DNA from: an uncultured Nitrosospira sp.
Lineage (GTDB): Bacteria > Nitrospirota > Nitrospiria > Nitrospirales > Nitrospiraceae
NCBI GenBank assembly: GCA_900696515.1
Contig: CAADGK010000011.1
Coordinates: forward strand, 1-42,554
Reading direction: 5' to 3'
Length of the DNA: 42,554 bases
The notes under the pieces are model-generated. The model saw nothing but the letters and a program-made list of their open reading frames with translations. It was not told the origin of the DNA and made no database searches. Every line of letters begins with the position of its first letter. Position 1 is the stretch's first letter. This document shows, piece after piece, positions 27,707-36,721 of this stretch. The position numbers and the translations under genes were made by a program.

Positions 27707-28315
27707 TCAGCGTTGCCGTTCCAACCAGGCACGAACCTGGGCAAACGCTTTGGCTCGATGACTAATACAATTCTTCTCCTCAATCGTCAACTGGGCAAGC
27801 GATTTCCCGAACTCCGGGACCAGAAATACCGGATCATACCCGAACCCTCGATCTCCGATCGGCTGTTCCGCAATGGTCCCTTCAAGACTCCCTTGCGTCA
27901 TATGGATGTCACCGCCGGGAAAGGCGATCGCGGCCACCGTCAGAAATCGCGCCTGCCGCGCTTCTTTCGGCACGCCCTGAAGCTCGCGCAGAAGCTTGCG
28001 GCAATTGTCCTCGTACGTGGCATGCTCCCCCGCATAGCGGGCGGCAAACACACCGGGCCGGCCTCCGAGCGCATGGACTTCCAGGCCCGTATCATCGGCC
28101 ACGGACGGAAGACCGGTTGAACGGGCCGCCTCCCTGGCTTTCTTGATGGCGTTCGCTTCGCAGGTCTCCCCGTCCTCTTCGACTTCAGGCACGGCGGGAA
28201 ACTCCGCCAACGTGCGGATGCGGATGCCCAAGCCTCCGAGCAGCGCCGCCAGCTCCCGTCCCTTGTCCGGGTTCCTGGTCGCGAGCACAAGCTCTTTGAC
28301 CGGTTGATTAATCAA
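27707..28315 (-). CDS. rdgB: XTP/dITP pyrophosphatase (RdgB/HAM1 family)
   Basis: The 202-residue product cleaves non-canonical purine nucleoside triphosphates (XTP, dITP, ITP) to monophosphates and so keeps them out of DNA. Family motifs are intact: '[16 protein letters not shown]' at the N-terminus, '[12 protein letters not shown]', '[20 protein letters not shown]', and 'GFGYDPVF' plus '[11 protein letters not shown]' near the C-terminus. The start is a TTG at 28315 overlapping the stop region of rph; a GTG at the 'LVLATRN' position is a less likely alternative. The rph-rdgB order with overlap is a common bacterial housekeeping arrangement. Confidence 0.96.
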   Translation of the reverse strand: MINQPVKELVLATRNPDKGRELAALLGGLGIRIRTLAEFPAVPEVEEDGETCEANAIKKAREAARSTGLPSVADDTGLEVHALGGRPGVFAARYAGEHATYEDNCRKLLRELQGVPKEARQARFLTVAAIAFPGGDIHMTQGSLEGTIAEQPIGDRGFGYDPVFLVPEFGKSLAQLTIEEKNCISHRAKAFAQVRAWLERQR

Positions 28316-29051
28316 GTGGACCGATCAACTCTTGCTGAACGGCCGTCAGCCGCTGAATGGCCTGCCAGCTCAGCGCCAGGAATTCATCCATATCCTGCTT
28401 GGCAAACGGCGTCCGCTCAGCCGTGCCTTGCACCTCGACATATCGACCCCGGCCGGTCATCACCACGTTCATGTCCACTTCCGCCATGGAGTCCTCGCTA
28501 TAGGCAAGGTCCACCATCACTTCTCCGCCGACTTTCCCGACACTCACGGCGGCCAGATAATCGGTCAGCGGCAATTTCTTAATGAGGGTTTTCTTTTTCA
28601 GCGCCGCGCAGGCGTCGGCCAGCGCAATAAAAGCCCCGGTAATCGACGCGGTCCTCGTCCCCCCGTCGGCTTGAATCACGTCACAATCGATCCAGATCGA
28701 GCGTTCACCCAGTTGCGCCATGTCGGTCACGGACCGCAGCGCACGTCCGACCAACCGCTGAATTTCAAGCGTCCTGCCGCCCTGCTTCCCCTTCACGGCC
28801 TCGCGAGGCGATCGCTCGTGCGTCGCGCGCGGCAACATCGCGTATTCCGCGGTCACCCAGCCGGTGCCTTTTCCCTTGAGGAACGGAGGCACCTTCTCTT
28901 CCACGGAGGCGGTACAGATCACCTTCGTGTCGCCCATTTCGATCAGCACCGAGCCTTCCGCATGCTTCGTAAAGTTCCGCGTCACTTTGACGGGGCGCAC
29001 CTGGTCCCGCCGACGCCCATCGAAACGTACCATCCCTGACATTCCGCTCAT
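28308..29051 (-). CDS. rph: Ribonuclease PH
   Basis: The 247-residue product is the phosphorolytic 3'-5' exoribonuclease that trims tRNA 3' ends. Motifs include '[20 protein letters not shown]', '[20 protein letters not shown]', '[17 protein letters not shown]' and '[19 protein letters not shown]'. The ATG at 29051 has aaggga six bases upstream; two further in-frame ATGs (29042, 29033) are close, and the frame extends to 29150 without support. The stop overlaps rdgB by 8 bases. Length and motifs are normal for a full, active enzyme. Confidence 0.96.
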   Translation of the reverse strand: MSGMSGMVRFDGRRRDQVRPVKVTRNFTKHAEGSVLIEMGDTKVICTASVEEKVPPFLKGKGTGWVTAEYAMLPRATHERSPREAVKGKQGGRTLEIQRLVGRALRSVTDMAQLGERSIWIDCDVIQADGGTRTASITGAFIALADACAALKKKTLIKKLPLTDYLAAVSVGKVGGEVMVDLAYSEDSMAEVDMNVVMTGRGRYVEVQGTAERTPFAKQDMDEFLALSWQAIQRLTAVQQELIGPLD

Positions 29052-29508
29052 GCCCCGTCCCTTCGTAAAGATGAGGGACCGGATTATAGTGAAGCCCCGG
29101 CGAAAGCGCAAACCATCCGCATCCTCCTCTTCTTCACACCGCAGTCTCAATCAGCTGTAGCCGGTGGTTCACCCCCGACATACAGGCCGATTGTACAAAA
29201 CCACCCGATAAAATTGGCGAATTCTGTACATTCTCTTGACGGAAAGCCGGAAGCATTCTAGAGACTGTGTACGAGGCACGAAGAGGTCCCGCCTCAAGTG
29301 CCAAGTCAGATGCGGCGATTCTCGACGACATGATCATTGAAGATGAGTGTGGCCGAATACGTTCATGCACAATCCGCCTCAACCTTGGCGGCATATAATG
29401 TGCAGTGCCGTATAGCACACTCACCGCCGATTTAAGTCGACCGCGAATACACCGATAAGAAATTAACAGAACAATCCTCTAACGAACGAAGCCGACAAGA
29501 CCCGATCC
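29052..29508. other. Divergent intergenic region between rph and the HD-GYP gene
   Basis: 457 bases without a convincing gene. A tataat at 29,394-29,399 could be the -10 box of the plus-strand gene at 29509, though no good -35 is seen. A 'ttgtaca ... tgtaca' pair lies at about 29,192-29,230. The minus-strand frame at 29,134-29,424 has no ribosome binding site and no protein-like pattern. Confidence 0.35.
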
Positions 29509-30651
29509 ATGACAGTCCTCCTGGACCCGACAACACACCAGACCCTCCTCGACAATCGTCTCATTCTTGTCGTCGATGACGAGGAACCGATCCGCCGTCT
29601 GTTGGCCTATCTGCTGCAATCACATGGATACACCGTCGAGGGCGCGGCCGATGCGCGAGAAGCCCGGCAGAAACTGGCCGCCCAGCCCTATGCCCTCATG
29701 TTATGCGACGTCAATATGCCCGGGGAATCCGGCATGGACCTCGTCCGGCATACACTCCTGGCACATCCCCATACCGCCGCCATCATGGTGACCGGCCTCG
29801 ACAGCTCCGTGCTGGCCAATGCCGCGCTCGACGTGGGCGCCTTCGGCTACATCGTCAAACCGTTTGAATCCAACGAAGTCCTGATCGACGTCGCCAACGC
29901 CCTGCGGCGGCGCCGGCTCGAGTTGGAAAACCGCCATCACCGGGAAAACCTCGAGGATATCGTCAGGACCAGAACCCTGGCGCTCCAGCAAGCCTTGGAG
30001 TGGCTCGAACGCACGGAAAAAGAGCTGCGCTTGTCGCGAGAAGAAACGATACAACGTCTGGCCATCGCCGCCGAGTTCCGCGACAACGCGACGGCCAAGC
30101 ACGTGCAGCGCATGAGCCACTATTGCGAACTGCTCGCCCGCAAGGCCGGCCTCTCGCCGGAACAATGCGATGTGATCCGGACCGCCAGTCCGATGCACGA
30201 CATCGGCAAAATCGGCACGCCGGACCATGTGCTCCTGAAACCCGGCAAGTTCACCGACGAAGAATTCGGGGTCATCGCGCAACATGCGGAGATCGGATAT
30301 CGCATTCTGAGCGGGTCGGATGCCGAACTGCTCAAAGTCGCGGCGATCATTGCCTATACCCATCATGAGCGGTTCGACGGGACAGGCTATCCGCGACGCT
30401 TAAAGGGCGAGACCATTCCGATTGAAGGCCGGATTGCCGCCATCGCCGACGCCTTTGACGCACTCACGACCCAGCGGGTCTATAAACCGGCGTTTGAACT
30501 GAATCATGCGATCGACCTCATGCGCAAACACCGGAGCACGCACTTCGATCCGGAACTCCTCGATACCTTTATCGCGTCCACCGACGAACTCACGCGCATT
30601 CACGATCAGTACGCCGACCGCACGGATCCCACGCCCGGCTCCGACACGTAA
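29509..30651 (+). CDS. Response regulator with HD-GYP output (cyclic-di-GMP phosphodiesterase)
   Basis: The 380-residue product has a receiver domain (about residues 17-135: acidic pair in 'VVDDEE', phosphoacceptor Asp67 in 'LCDVNMPG', Thr95, Lys117 in 'IVKPFE'). A helical linker (about 135-180) and an HD-GYP domain (about 180-360) follow. HD-GYP signature residues are present: His230-Asp231 in 'SPMHDIGKIG', 'HAEIGYRIL', 'HHERFDGTGYP' and 'IADAFDALT'. It would hydrolyse cyclic-di-GMP in response to phosphorylation by an unknown kinase. No cognate kinase is adjacent; the kinase at 33331 is 2.7 kb downstream. It stands alone on the plus strand. Confidence 0.93.
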   Translation: MTVLLDPTTHQTLLDNRLILVVDDEEPIRRLLAYLLQSHGYTVEGAADAREARQKLAAQPYALMLCDVNMPGESGMDLVRHTLLAHPHTAAIMVTGLDSSVLANAALDVGAFGYIVKPFESNEVLIDVANALRRRRLELENRHHRENLEDIVRTRTLALQQALEWLERTEKELRLSREETIQRLAIAAEFRDNATAKHVQRMSHYCELLARKAGLSPEQCDVIRTASPMHDIGKIGTPDHVLLKPGKFTDEEFGVIAQHAEIGYRILSGSDAELLKVAAIIAYTHHERFDGTGYPRRLKGETIPIEGRIAAIADAFDALTTQRVYKPAFELNHAIDLMRKHRSTHFDPELLDTFIASTDELTRIHDQYADRTDPTPGSDT

Positions 30652-30688
30652 CAGCGCGTTGAAGAATCCGCCACCCTCGCGGCCCGTT

Positions 30689-30800
30689 GTTTCAAGTTTC
30701 AGGTTTCAAGTTAACCGCAAACTTGAGACATCAAACTTGAAACATGAAACCTGAAACGTCTGAATTCTGGAACGAGATACGCTTCACGTTTCACACTTCA
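30689..30800. repeat. Intergenic inverted repeat, copy 1
   Basis: Arms gtttcaagtttcaggtttca... (30,689-30,712) and aaacttgaaacatgaaacct... (30,733-30,757) are complementary with few mismatches. Next to them is the block ggaacgagatacgcttcacg (30,769-30,788), which recurs exactly, inverted, at 42,315-42,334. It is one of six related elements in this half of the window. Confidence 0.7.
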
Positions 30801-30931
30801 CGAACAACCGCGTTGCGCAATTCCTTGCAATTCGTTGACCGCTCACAGTCCTCCCATTATACTTTTTTACCGACCGGGTCCTCTCGTCCCAGTCCCGACT
30901 ATTTCCGACTGCCTGTATCGAAGGATGGCCG

Positions 30932-31438
30932 ATGATGGCAAAAAAGTTAGCCGCCGTTCGTAAACGTTCCCGGAGTCGAAACTGGCTCGCCTACCTCTGC
31001 GAAGCGCTGGTCACCTCAGGCGCCATGCCAACCTGGGAAGCGGCCACTTATCTCACGGAGAATCTCTTCGGCGAAAAACCCAACCCGCATCTCTTAACTC
31101 CGGCAACCCCGCATGAACTGACCAGACAATTCCTGCACCGCCTCTACCAGCCGATCGCGGAGGCAGCCTCGCGGGACATCCCGCTGCCCCCCACCGCCAC
31201 GGTCCACCTTTTCACTGATATCAGCTTGACCGGAAACTCTGCCGTCCTGGTTGTCCTGTTCCGGGGATACGCCAAGCCCAAACAGCTTGTCCTGTTCGAC
31301 GCGGCCAAGGCATGGGACCTCGTGTTTCCCGACGCAGAATCATTCAACACCTGGGCGGAAGAGCGATATCGCCTGCTGATCAGCGCACTGCGCAAAGCAA
31401 CGGCCACCATAGACGAAGATCTGCTCACCGCCATCTGA
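30932..31438 (+). CDS. Unknown soluble protein
   Basis: The 168-residue product begins with a basic stretch (KKLAAVRKRSRSRNW) and has a helical N-terminal half and an alpha/beta C-terminal half ('LPPTATVHLFTDISLTGNSA', 'LVVLFRGYAKPKQLVLFD', 'YRLLISALRKATATIDEDLL'). No signal peptide, membrane segment or known family is recognised. An agga lies six bases before the first of two adjacent ATGs (30932, 30935). It is flanked by intergenic repeats on both sides and is probably transcribed alone. Confidence 0.7.
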   Translation: MMAKKLAAVRKRSRSRNWLAYLCEALVTSGAMPTWEAATYLTENLFGEKPNPHLLTPATPHELTRQFLHRLYQPIAEAASRDIPLPPTATVHLFTDISLTGNSAVLVVLFRGYAKPKQLVLFDAAKAWDLVFPDAESFNTWAEERYRLLISALRKATATIDEDLLTAI

Positions 31439-31469
31439 ACGTCACCTGTCTCCGGACACTGCCCTTCAT

Positions 31470-31537
31470 GATGCGTGATTCGTAAAACGTCAAACGCACT
31501 CGTTCTTGAATTCTGACATTTCACGTTTCCCGTTCAT
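31470..31537. repeat. Intergenic repeat, copy 2 (degenerate)
   Basis: Contains gtgattcgtaaaacgtcaaacg and gacatttcacgtttcccg, related to the other copies. It directly abuts the 5' break of the TonB-receptor remnant. Confidence 0.5.
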
Positions 31538-31550
31538 GTACCCGAAACAA

Positions 31551-32018
31551 GAAACATCTCTGGAACTGAGGTCGTGGTTCAATGGCTGGCCGCGTCGTGG
31601 CGCCCTATATCTGAGAACGACACGTACCAAGACGGTGCCAAACGTTTCAGGGGTTCAACCCACCCGTGGGTTTCCCCTCCACAAGCCCAACGCCATCCTT
31701 CGACCGACCAGAGCGCCAGGGATATCCGCTGAAGTGCTCTAACACCGTGTGGGCGCTGCCTCAGATCGGCTGACCGACGCCTTCATCTCCTTTAACCTAT
31801 TGTTTTCACCTCTGGCGGTCATCCCATAGGAGCAGGTGTGGAACTACAATCTCCGAGTAGGCTATCGTTTCTGGCAGGAGACCATCTCAGCCTGGTATCG
31901 GTATGAAGCGGAACTGGCCCTCCCCGTCTTCACCGCGCTCCGCGATCCACATCGAGAGCATCCCTTGGGCGACCTGCTTGGCACGAGAGTACTCGGCTGG
32001 TTGACCTTGAAGCTCTGA
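31551..32018 (+). pseudogene. Decayed 3' end of a TonB-dependent receptor
   Basis: DNA from about 31,551 to 32,018 aligns along its length with the last part of the intact receptor gene at 37092-39176 (about 38,710-39,176). Examples are 'ttcaatggctggc', 'ccaaacgtttcaggg' and 'gatatccg(c)tgaagtgct'. The frame is broken by several changes and small deletions. Only the last 60 codons are clean; they read YNLRVGYRFWQET and end HREHPLGDLLGTR...GWLTLKL like the intact copies. At least the first 540 codons are missing, and the break coincides with an intergenic repeat. It cannot encode a functional receptor. The sequence is closer to the first intact paralogue than to the second. Confidence 0.85.
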
Positions 32019-32041
32019 CCGAATCTGTCACAGGGTAATCA

Positions 32042-32057
32042 TGGCCCGAAATTTGCT
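32042..32057 (+). promoter_or_regulatory. Sigma-54 (-24/-12) promoter
   Basis: tggcccgaaatttgct has GG and GC separated by exactly 10 bases and matches the RpoN consensus TGGCACG-N4-TTGCW with one mismatch. The predicted start would be about 12 bases beyond the GC, near 32,068, giving a leader of about 78 bases before the substrate-binding-protein gene. A sigma-54 activator gene (35330-36721, minus) lies in the same locus. Confidence 0.65.
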
Positions 32058-32145
32058 TTATTTCACGTAGGACAACGGCTGACTTGTATTCAGAATGGAC
32101 GCAAGGCATCGTAAGCACTATTCACGTATCTTGGGCTAGGATGAC

Positions 32146-33138
32146 ATGCAGACTCACCGGGGCTTCTGCCATATGATGCGGCTTCTCGGGCCAATTCTTA
32201 CGTTATCCTGCCTCCTCTCTCTCTGGGACACGGCCCACGCCGCGGAAATCGCCGTCCTCAAGTCGGCAGACCTGCCATACTATGAACGAGCCATCGCCGG
32301 GTTTAAGGCAGGACTTCCGGTTCCCGCCACTATCAAGGAGTACAACCTTCGTGGCCAGCTGGAGCAGGGGCGAGACATCGCCAAGTCGTTGCGAGCCTCA
32401 CCCCCCGATCTCGTCCTGGCCGTCGGCCTCAAGGCGGCTATCGCCGCCAAACTGGAGATTTTCGATACGCCGGTCATCTTTTGTATGGTCCTGAATCCCG
32501 AAGGCCACGGGCTTCCCACCGCCAACATGACCGGGATTGCCGTAAGAACCTCACCGGCAACCCAGCTCACGGCGATTCGCTCCGTCCTGCCGGATCGGCG
32601 GCGGATCGGCCTGCTCTACGATGAAGCGCAGAGCGGCGACTTCGTTCGGCAAGCGCATCGTGTCGCAAAACAGATGGGAGTCGAGCTTGTGCCGATGGCG
32701 ATCCGCAGCCAGGAAGACCTGGCCCCTGCCGTTCGGCTGCTGCGTTCAAAGATCGATGTGTTGTGGCTGCTTCAAGACCAAACGGTGGTTTCAGAATCAT
32801 CGATTCCCTTCCTCCTCGAATCCACCATTGATGCAAAACTCCCCCTCTTTACCTTCTCGTCGACGCTGGTCCAGCAAGGGGCGCTCGGAGCCCTCGTGGT
32901 GGATCCCTGGACCGTAGGACAGCAGGCAGCCCGGATGGTACGCACGGATATCCATCATCCGGTCAAGCAAGCCGGCCTGCTGCATGAACCCGAGCGTCCT
33001 CAGTTGGCATTGAACCTGAACACCGCCGACTATCTGGAACTGACCCTCGCCCCGGACGTGATCCGGCTCGCCGGCCAGATCTTTAGCGGAGCAGGACCGG
33101 TGGCTCGAAGATCAGACGCATCGGATCTGATTCCGTAG
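32146..33138 (+). CDS. ABC-type substrate-binding protein (PF04392-like)
   Basis: The 330-residue product has a signal peptide ('LLGPILTLSCLLSLWDTAHA') and the two-lobed fold of the 'ABC_sub_bind' family: 'AEIAVLKSADLPYYERAIAG', 'DIAKSLRASPPDLVLAVGLK', 'RRRIGLLYDEAQSGDFVRQA' and 'GALGALVVDPWTVGQQAARM'. These proteins bind small molecules in the periplasm. No permease or ATPase genes follow; instead a histidine kinase gene lies 192 bases downstream, so it may act as the ligand-sensing partner of that kinase rather than in uptake. ATG 32146 follows an agga; an ATG pair at 32173/32176 is the alternative. The sigma-54 promoter at 32042 is the likely promoter. Confidence 0.85.
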   Translation: MQTHRGFCHMMRLLGPILTLSCLLSLWDTAHAAEIAVLKSADLPYYERAIAGFKAGLPVPATIKEYNLRGQLEQGRDIAKSLRASPPDLVLAVGLKAAIAAKLEIFDTPVIFCMVLNPEGHGLPTANMTGIAVRTSPATQLTAIRSVLPDRRRIGLLYDEAQSGDFVRQAHRVAKQMGVELVPMAIRSQEDLAPAVRLLRSKIDVLWLLQDQTVVSESSIPFLLESTIDAKLPLFTFSSTLVQQGALGALVVDPWTVGQQAARMVRTDIHHPVKQAGLLHEPERPQLALNLNTADYLELTLAPDVIRLAGQIFSGAGPVARRSDASDLIP

Positions 33139-33209
33139 CCTTCACGGCACATATCGATTCGGACCAAACCCGACCGCCCAGCGTTGTACGTGAAGCGTCT
33201 GGGCCAATG

Positions 33210-33271
33210 GTTTCAACTTCAAAATTTCAAGTGATACAGAACCCACAATCTCAAACCTGAAATCTGAAACT
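33210..33271. repeat. Intergenic inverted repeat, copy 3
   Basis: gtttcaacttcaaaatttcaag and ctcaaacctgaaatctgaaac form imperfect complementary arms of the same family, between the binding-protein and kinase genes. Confidence 0.6.
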
Positions 33272-33330
33272 CAGTATCCCTGATGACCAGCCCCGTGAAC
33301 ATCGGCCACCATTCATAGTAGAATCCAGCC

Positions 33331-35145
33331 ATGGCCTACGGGCGGATTCTCGACTCAGGCATTTCCATCGGCGTCAGAACAAAGCTGGTCGTCGCCACGA
33401 CAGCGATTCTCGTCGTGGCCTGTCTCCTGCTGGGATGGTTTTTTATCCGGCAGCAGATTCAATCAGCCACCGACAATCTCGTACAGACGGGAACGTTGCT
33501 CGCGCAACACCTGGCCGGCCTGGGACGCGTGAGCATGCTCGCCGGCGACACCTCTCGCCTCGATCAACTCGCGCAGGAAATTCTTTCGGCCGGTCCGGTG
33601 GCCTATGTCGCCGTCATCTCCGCGAACGGAGACCTCCAAGCCGGCGCTGGGAAAGACGAATGGGGGAAACAGTTTTCCGGTCGCTCCGCGGGCCGACAGG
33701 AGTTCTCCGTCACCAGATTAGTCTTCCGGCCCAGGACTGACGCGGCTGAGCCGATCATCAACGGCATCCGGATGAACGCCAACGGCCCCCTGCTTCGTTC
33801 GACCATCGATTTTTCGCTTTCTGAATTGCTCAGTCTCTTAGGAGGGTACGAGCTCCCGATCTATTACGATCTGCTGGTCCAGATCCCGTCCCAATCTCGT
33901 ACCGGGCAATGGGACCATGCCCTGGAACTCACACTCGATGAAGGCCCGGAAGAGCCGAAAAAGACGCAGAGATTGAACGCAGGAACTCAGTCACAGGTGG
34001 AGATCGGACTTTCTACCGCCTACCTGCAACAGGATCTGCGCCGGTTGGTGTGGCAGGCCCTGCTGATTACCGTGAATACCGTGATGGGTGGGATCTGTAT
34101 AGCGATTCTCCTGGCACGCCGCATGACGGTCCCGCTCCACGCGCTGACGACCGCAGCCACGCAACTGGGCGGCGGGGAAAAGATCCCACCGGTCCCGATC
34201 TGCACCCGTGATGAAATTGGAACCCTGACGCAGGTCTTCAACTCCATGGCGTCGACATTGCAGGCACGCGAGCATGAGCTGCGCGAGTTCGCCCAGACTC
34301 TGGAAGACCGGGTCGAGGTTCGTACCCAGGAGCTGGCCGCCGCGAACGCCAAACTTCAAGAATTGGACCGGCGCAAATCGATTTTTGTCTCCACCGCCTC
34401 CCACGAACTCCGAACCCCGCTGACCTCCATGAAGGTCCATCTTGCGAACCTCCGGGATGGCATTGATGGAGCCGTCACCGCGGACCAACGAGAGTCGCTC
34501 TTGCGCATGGATGCCAATCTCTCGCGGCTTCGCCTCCTCATCGAGGAATTACTGGATCTCTCGAAAATTGAAACCGGGCATGTCACCCTGCGTCTGAAGC
34601 CGGTTGAACTTGGACGCGTGATCGCCAAGACCGTCGAAGATCTGTCTCCTGTCACGTCGGAACGCTCCATAACGATCGTCATTTCACTTCCAACCGATCT
34701 GCCGCCGGTTTCCGGCGACCCGGAGAAACTTCACCAGATTCTGCTCAACCTCTTGCACAATGCGGTCAAATTCTCCCCCCGGGAAGCCGTGGTGGACCTG
34801 AGCGTCACCAGGCTTTCAGGCGATCATATCCGGATCTCCGTGCGCGATGTCGGGACCGGTATCGGCCCGGATGAAGTGGACAAGATTTTTCAGCCGTTCT
34901 ATCGCGCACCCGCCACCCACAAGAAGACCAAGGGAACAGGACTCGGCCTGACCATTGCCAAGCTGTTGGTTGAACTGCACCAGAGTCGGCTTGCGGTCGA
35001 GACAGCCCTTGGCCAAGGCAGCTGTTTTTCCTTCACCCTGCGGGCAGCGACACCGGCGCGCCTCACGTACACACAGCCCGTCGTCGCTCGTGAAGCGTCG
35101 TACGTGACGGGTGGCACGTTGGAGAGTGAGAGGCCCAGGGGTTGA
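33331..35145 (+). CDS. Membrane histidine kinase (HAMP, HisKA, HATPase)
   Basis: The 604-residue product has a first transmembrane helix (about residues 19-40), a periplasmic sensor of about 200 residues (41-240, including 'PVAYVAVISANGDLQAGA', typical of a Cache/sCACHE-like fold), a second helix (about 242-262) and a HAMP domain (about 262-315). A short coiled coil leads to HisKA with His358 in 'STASHELRTPLTSM' and an HATPase with 'ILLNLLHNAVKFSP', 'DVGTGIGPDEVDKIF' and 'GTGLGLTIAK'. It autophosphorylates and passes phosphate to a receiver, most likely the NtrC-type regulator convergent with it at 35330-36721. Its gene follows the substrate-binding-protein gene, its possible sensory partner. 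Confidence 0.93.
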   Translation: MAYGRILDSGISIGVRTKLVVATTAILVVACLLLGWFFIRQQIQSATDNLVQTGTLLAQHLAGLGRVSMLAGDTSRLDQLAQEILSAGPVAYVAVISANGDLQAGAGKDEWGKQFSGRSAGRQEFSVTRLVFRPRTDAAEPIINGIRMNANGPLLRSTIDFSLSELLSLLGGYELPIYYDLLVQIPSQSRTGQWDHALELTLDEGPEEPKKTQRLNAGTQSQVEIGLSTAYLQQDLRRLVWQALLITVNTVMGGICIAILLARRMTVPLHALTTAATQLGGGEKIPPVPICTRDEIGTLTQVFNSMASTLQAREHELREFAQTLEDRVEVRTQELAAANAKLQELDRRKSIFVSTASHELRTPLTSMKVHLANLRDGIDGAVTADQRESLLRMDANLSRLRLLIEELLDLSKIETGHVTLRLKPVELGRVIAKTVEDLSPVTSERSITIVISLPTDLPPVSGDPEKLHQILLNLLHNAVKFSPREAVVDLSVTRLSGDHIRISVRDVGTGIGPDEVDKIFQPFYRAPATHKKTKGTGLGLTIAKLLVELHQSRLAVETALGQGSCFSFTLRAATPARLTYTQPVVAREASYVTGGTLESERPRG

Positions 35146-35200
35146 GGCGTAAGATGCATGCCTTCTGCTCTTACCTCAGGCGTCCACCCGTGACTGTCTC

Positions 35201-35329
35201 ACGTTTCACGGCGCGAGTTTCAGGTTTCAAGTTTCCGGCTTGAGATTTTCGGTGTCTGCCTAACGTGAAACATTGAACATGAAACCTGAAACTATTCCCC
35301 CCGACGCTTCACGAAATACGCTTCATGAT
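35201..35329. repeat. Intergenic inverted repeat, copy 4
   Basis: gagtttcaggtttcaagtttcc (about 35,215-35,236) and gtgaaacattgaacatgaaa/cctgaaac (about 35,264-35,292) are complementary arms, followed by a 'cgcttcacgaaatacgcttc' block like copy 1. It lies between the convergent kinase and regulator genes and could end transcription from both sides. Confidence 0.65.
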
Positions 35330-36721
35330 TCAAACAGACGGAGGTTTGACCGACACTCCACGCTGCCTGAGAAGTCTTGTGAGGTAGGTTCGCTGTAGGC
35401 CCAGCAGCTCGGCAGCCTTCGTCTGGTTCCATGCCGAACGTCGCAACGCTTCTTCCAGGACTTTCCGGCTGTATCCCTCCATCGCCGCATGGTAGTTCAG
35501 CGTCTCGTCTTCTGAAAACGCCACGTCCACCGGTAACCGGCGAGGCGCCGTGATCCCCAGATGCTCCGGCTCAATACGGTCGTCAGGACACAGCGTGATC
35601 GCCCGGACCAGGACATTTTCCAGCTCACGTACGTTCCCCGGCCAGTGATAGCCCTGAAGCACGTCGAGCGCATCGTGGCTCACGGTGAACGTCCGATGGG
35701 CGATCGACACCCCATGCAGTCGAAGAAAATGTTCGACCAAGGCGGGTAAATCATCCAGCCGTTTGCGCAAGGGCGGAATCGTCAACGAAATCACGTTCAG
35801 CCTGTAAAAGAGATCCTCTCGAAACCCGCCGTCCCGAATGGCCTCCTGCAGATCCCTGTTCGTGGCCGCAATAAACCGGACGTTCGTTCGAATCGGCTGC
35901 GTTCCGCCGACGCGGTAGAACTCTTGATCCTGGAGGAGGCGGAGCAGTCGAGTTTGCAGTCCCGCCGGCATGTCACCGATCTCATCCAGAAACACGGTGC
36001 CATCTTCCGCCGATTCGATTTTTCCCGGCTCCCGCTTCCCCGCTCCGATGTAGGCTCCCTTTTCATGGCCGAACAGCTCATTTTCCAACAGGCTCTCCGG
36101 CAAGGCCGCGCAATTCACGACGACAAAGGGCTTCGAGGCGCGCGGGCTCCACCGATGCAACGCGCGAGCCATCACTTCTTTCCCCGTGCCGGTTTCCCCC
36201 AATAGCAGCACCGTGGCCGGCGCGCCGGCCGCCCGCCGCGCCGTATGCAGCAGCTCCACCATGCGCGGACTCTGCCCGATCACCTGCTCATAACGGCCCT
36301 CGACCTCCGCCTGCAGCAGTCCGATCTGCCTGGCGAGGACGAGTTGCGCCTTGGCCTTTTCGATCACCGCCGTCAGATGATCCGGCTCAAAGGGCTTCGT
36401 CAGAAAATCACAGGCCCCCAGCCGGATGGCCTCGACGGCCCGATCGATCGTCCCGAATGCGGTAATCACAATGACTTCCGGAATCACATGCGTCGGAACA
36501 TTCGCGCGCCGCTCGGCAAGCCGCTTCAGCACATCCAGCCCGCTCAAGCCCGGCAACTCGATATCCAAGATCATCAGATCCGGTTGCTCCTCGATCGCCA
36601 CTTTGAGCGCCTGCTCGCCGTCTTCGGCCGTCAGCACCTCGTGACCCATCCAAGTCAAACGTTTCTGCAGGGCGCTTAAAATGTCCTGATCATCGTCGAC
36701 CACGAGGACTCGTATGTGCAT
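35330..36721 (-). CDS. NtrC-type sigma-54-dependent response regulator with altered GAFTGA loop
   Basis: The 463-residue product has a receiver domain (Asp53 in 'LMILDIELPG', Lys in 'FLTKPFEP'). An AAA+ sigma-54 interaction domain follows (about residues 140-380) with Walker A 'LLGETGTGKEVMARAL', Walker B 'GTVFLDEIGDMP' and arginine-finger region 'FREDLFYRLNVIS'. A Fis-type helix-turn-helix ends the protein (SAWNQTKAAELLGLQRTYLT). The start at 36721 has ggag six bases upstream; the frame extends to 36853 but is not family-like. The loop that contacts sigma-54 reads 'GAYIGAG' instead of GAFTGA; the DNA codon is ATC. It is convergent with the kinase gene and divergent from the first TonB receptor. 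It probably activates the sigma-54 promoter at 32042. Confidence 0.93.
   Translation of the reverse strand: MHIRVLVVDDDQDILSALQKRLTWMGHEVLTAEDGEQALKVAIEEQPDLMILDIELPGLSGLDVLKRLAERRANVPTHVIPEVIVITAFGTIDRAVEAIRLGACDFLTKPFEPDHLTAVIEKAKAQLVLARQIGLLQAEVEGRYEQVIGQSPRMVELLHTARRAAGAPATVLLLGETGTGKEVMARALHRWSPRASKPFVVVNCAALPESLLENELFGHEKGAYIGAGKREPGKIESAEDGTVFLDEIGDMPAGLQTRLLRLLQDQEFYRVGGTQPIRTNVRFIAATNRDLQEAIRDGGFREDLFYRLNVISLTIPPLRKRLDDLPALVEHFLRLHGVSIAHRTFTVSHDALDVLQGYHWPGNVRELENVLVRAITLCPDDRIEPEHLGITAPRRLPVDVAFSEDETLNYHAAMEGYSRKVLEEALRRSAWNQTKAAELLGLQRTYLTRLLRQRGVSVKPPSV

Noticed and set aside
29134-29424. Minus-strand open frame upstream of rph
   Set aside because: No Shine-Dalgarno; composition unlike a protein; overlaps the divergent promoter region.
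30689-30800. Repeated blocks that might have been a CRISPR array
   Set aside because: Units are imperfect inverted repeats without regular spacers and recur singly between genes.
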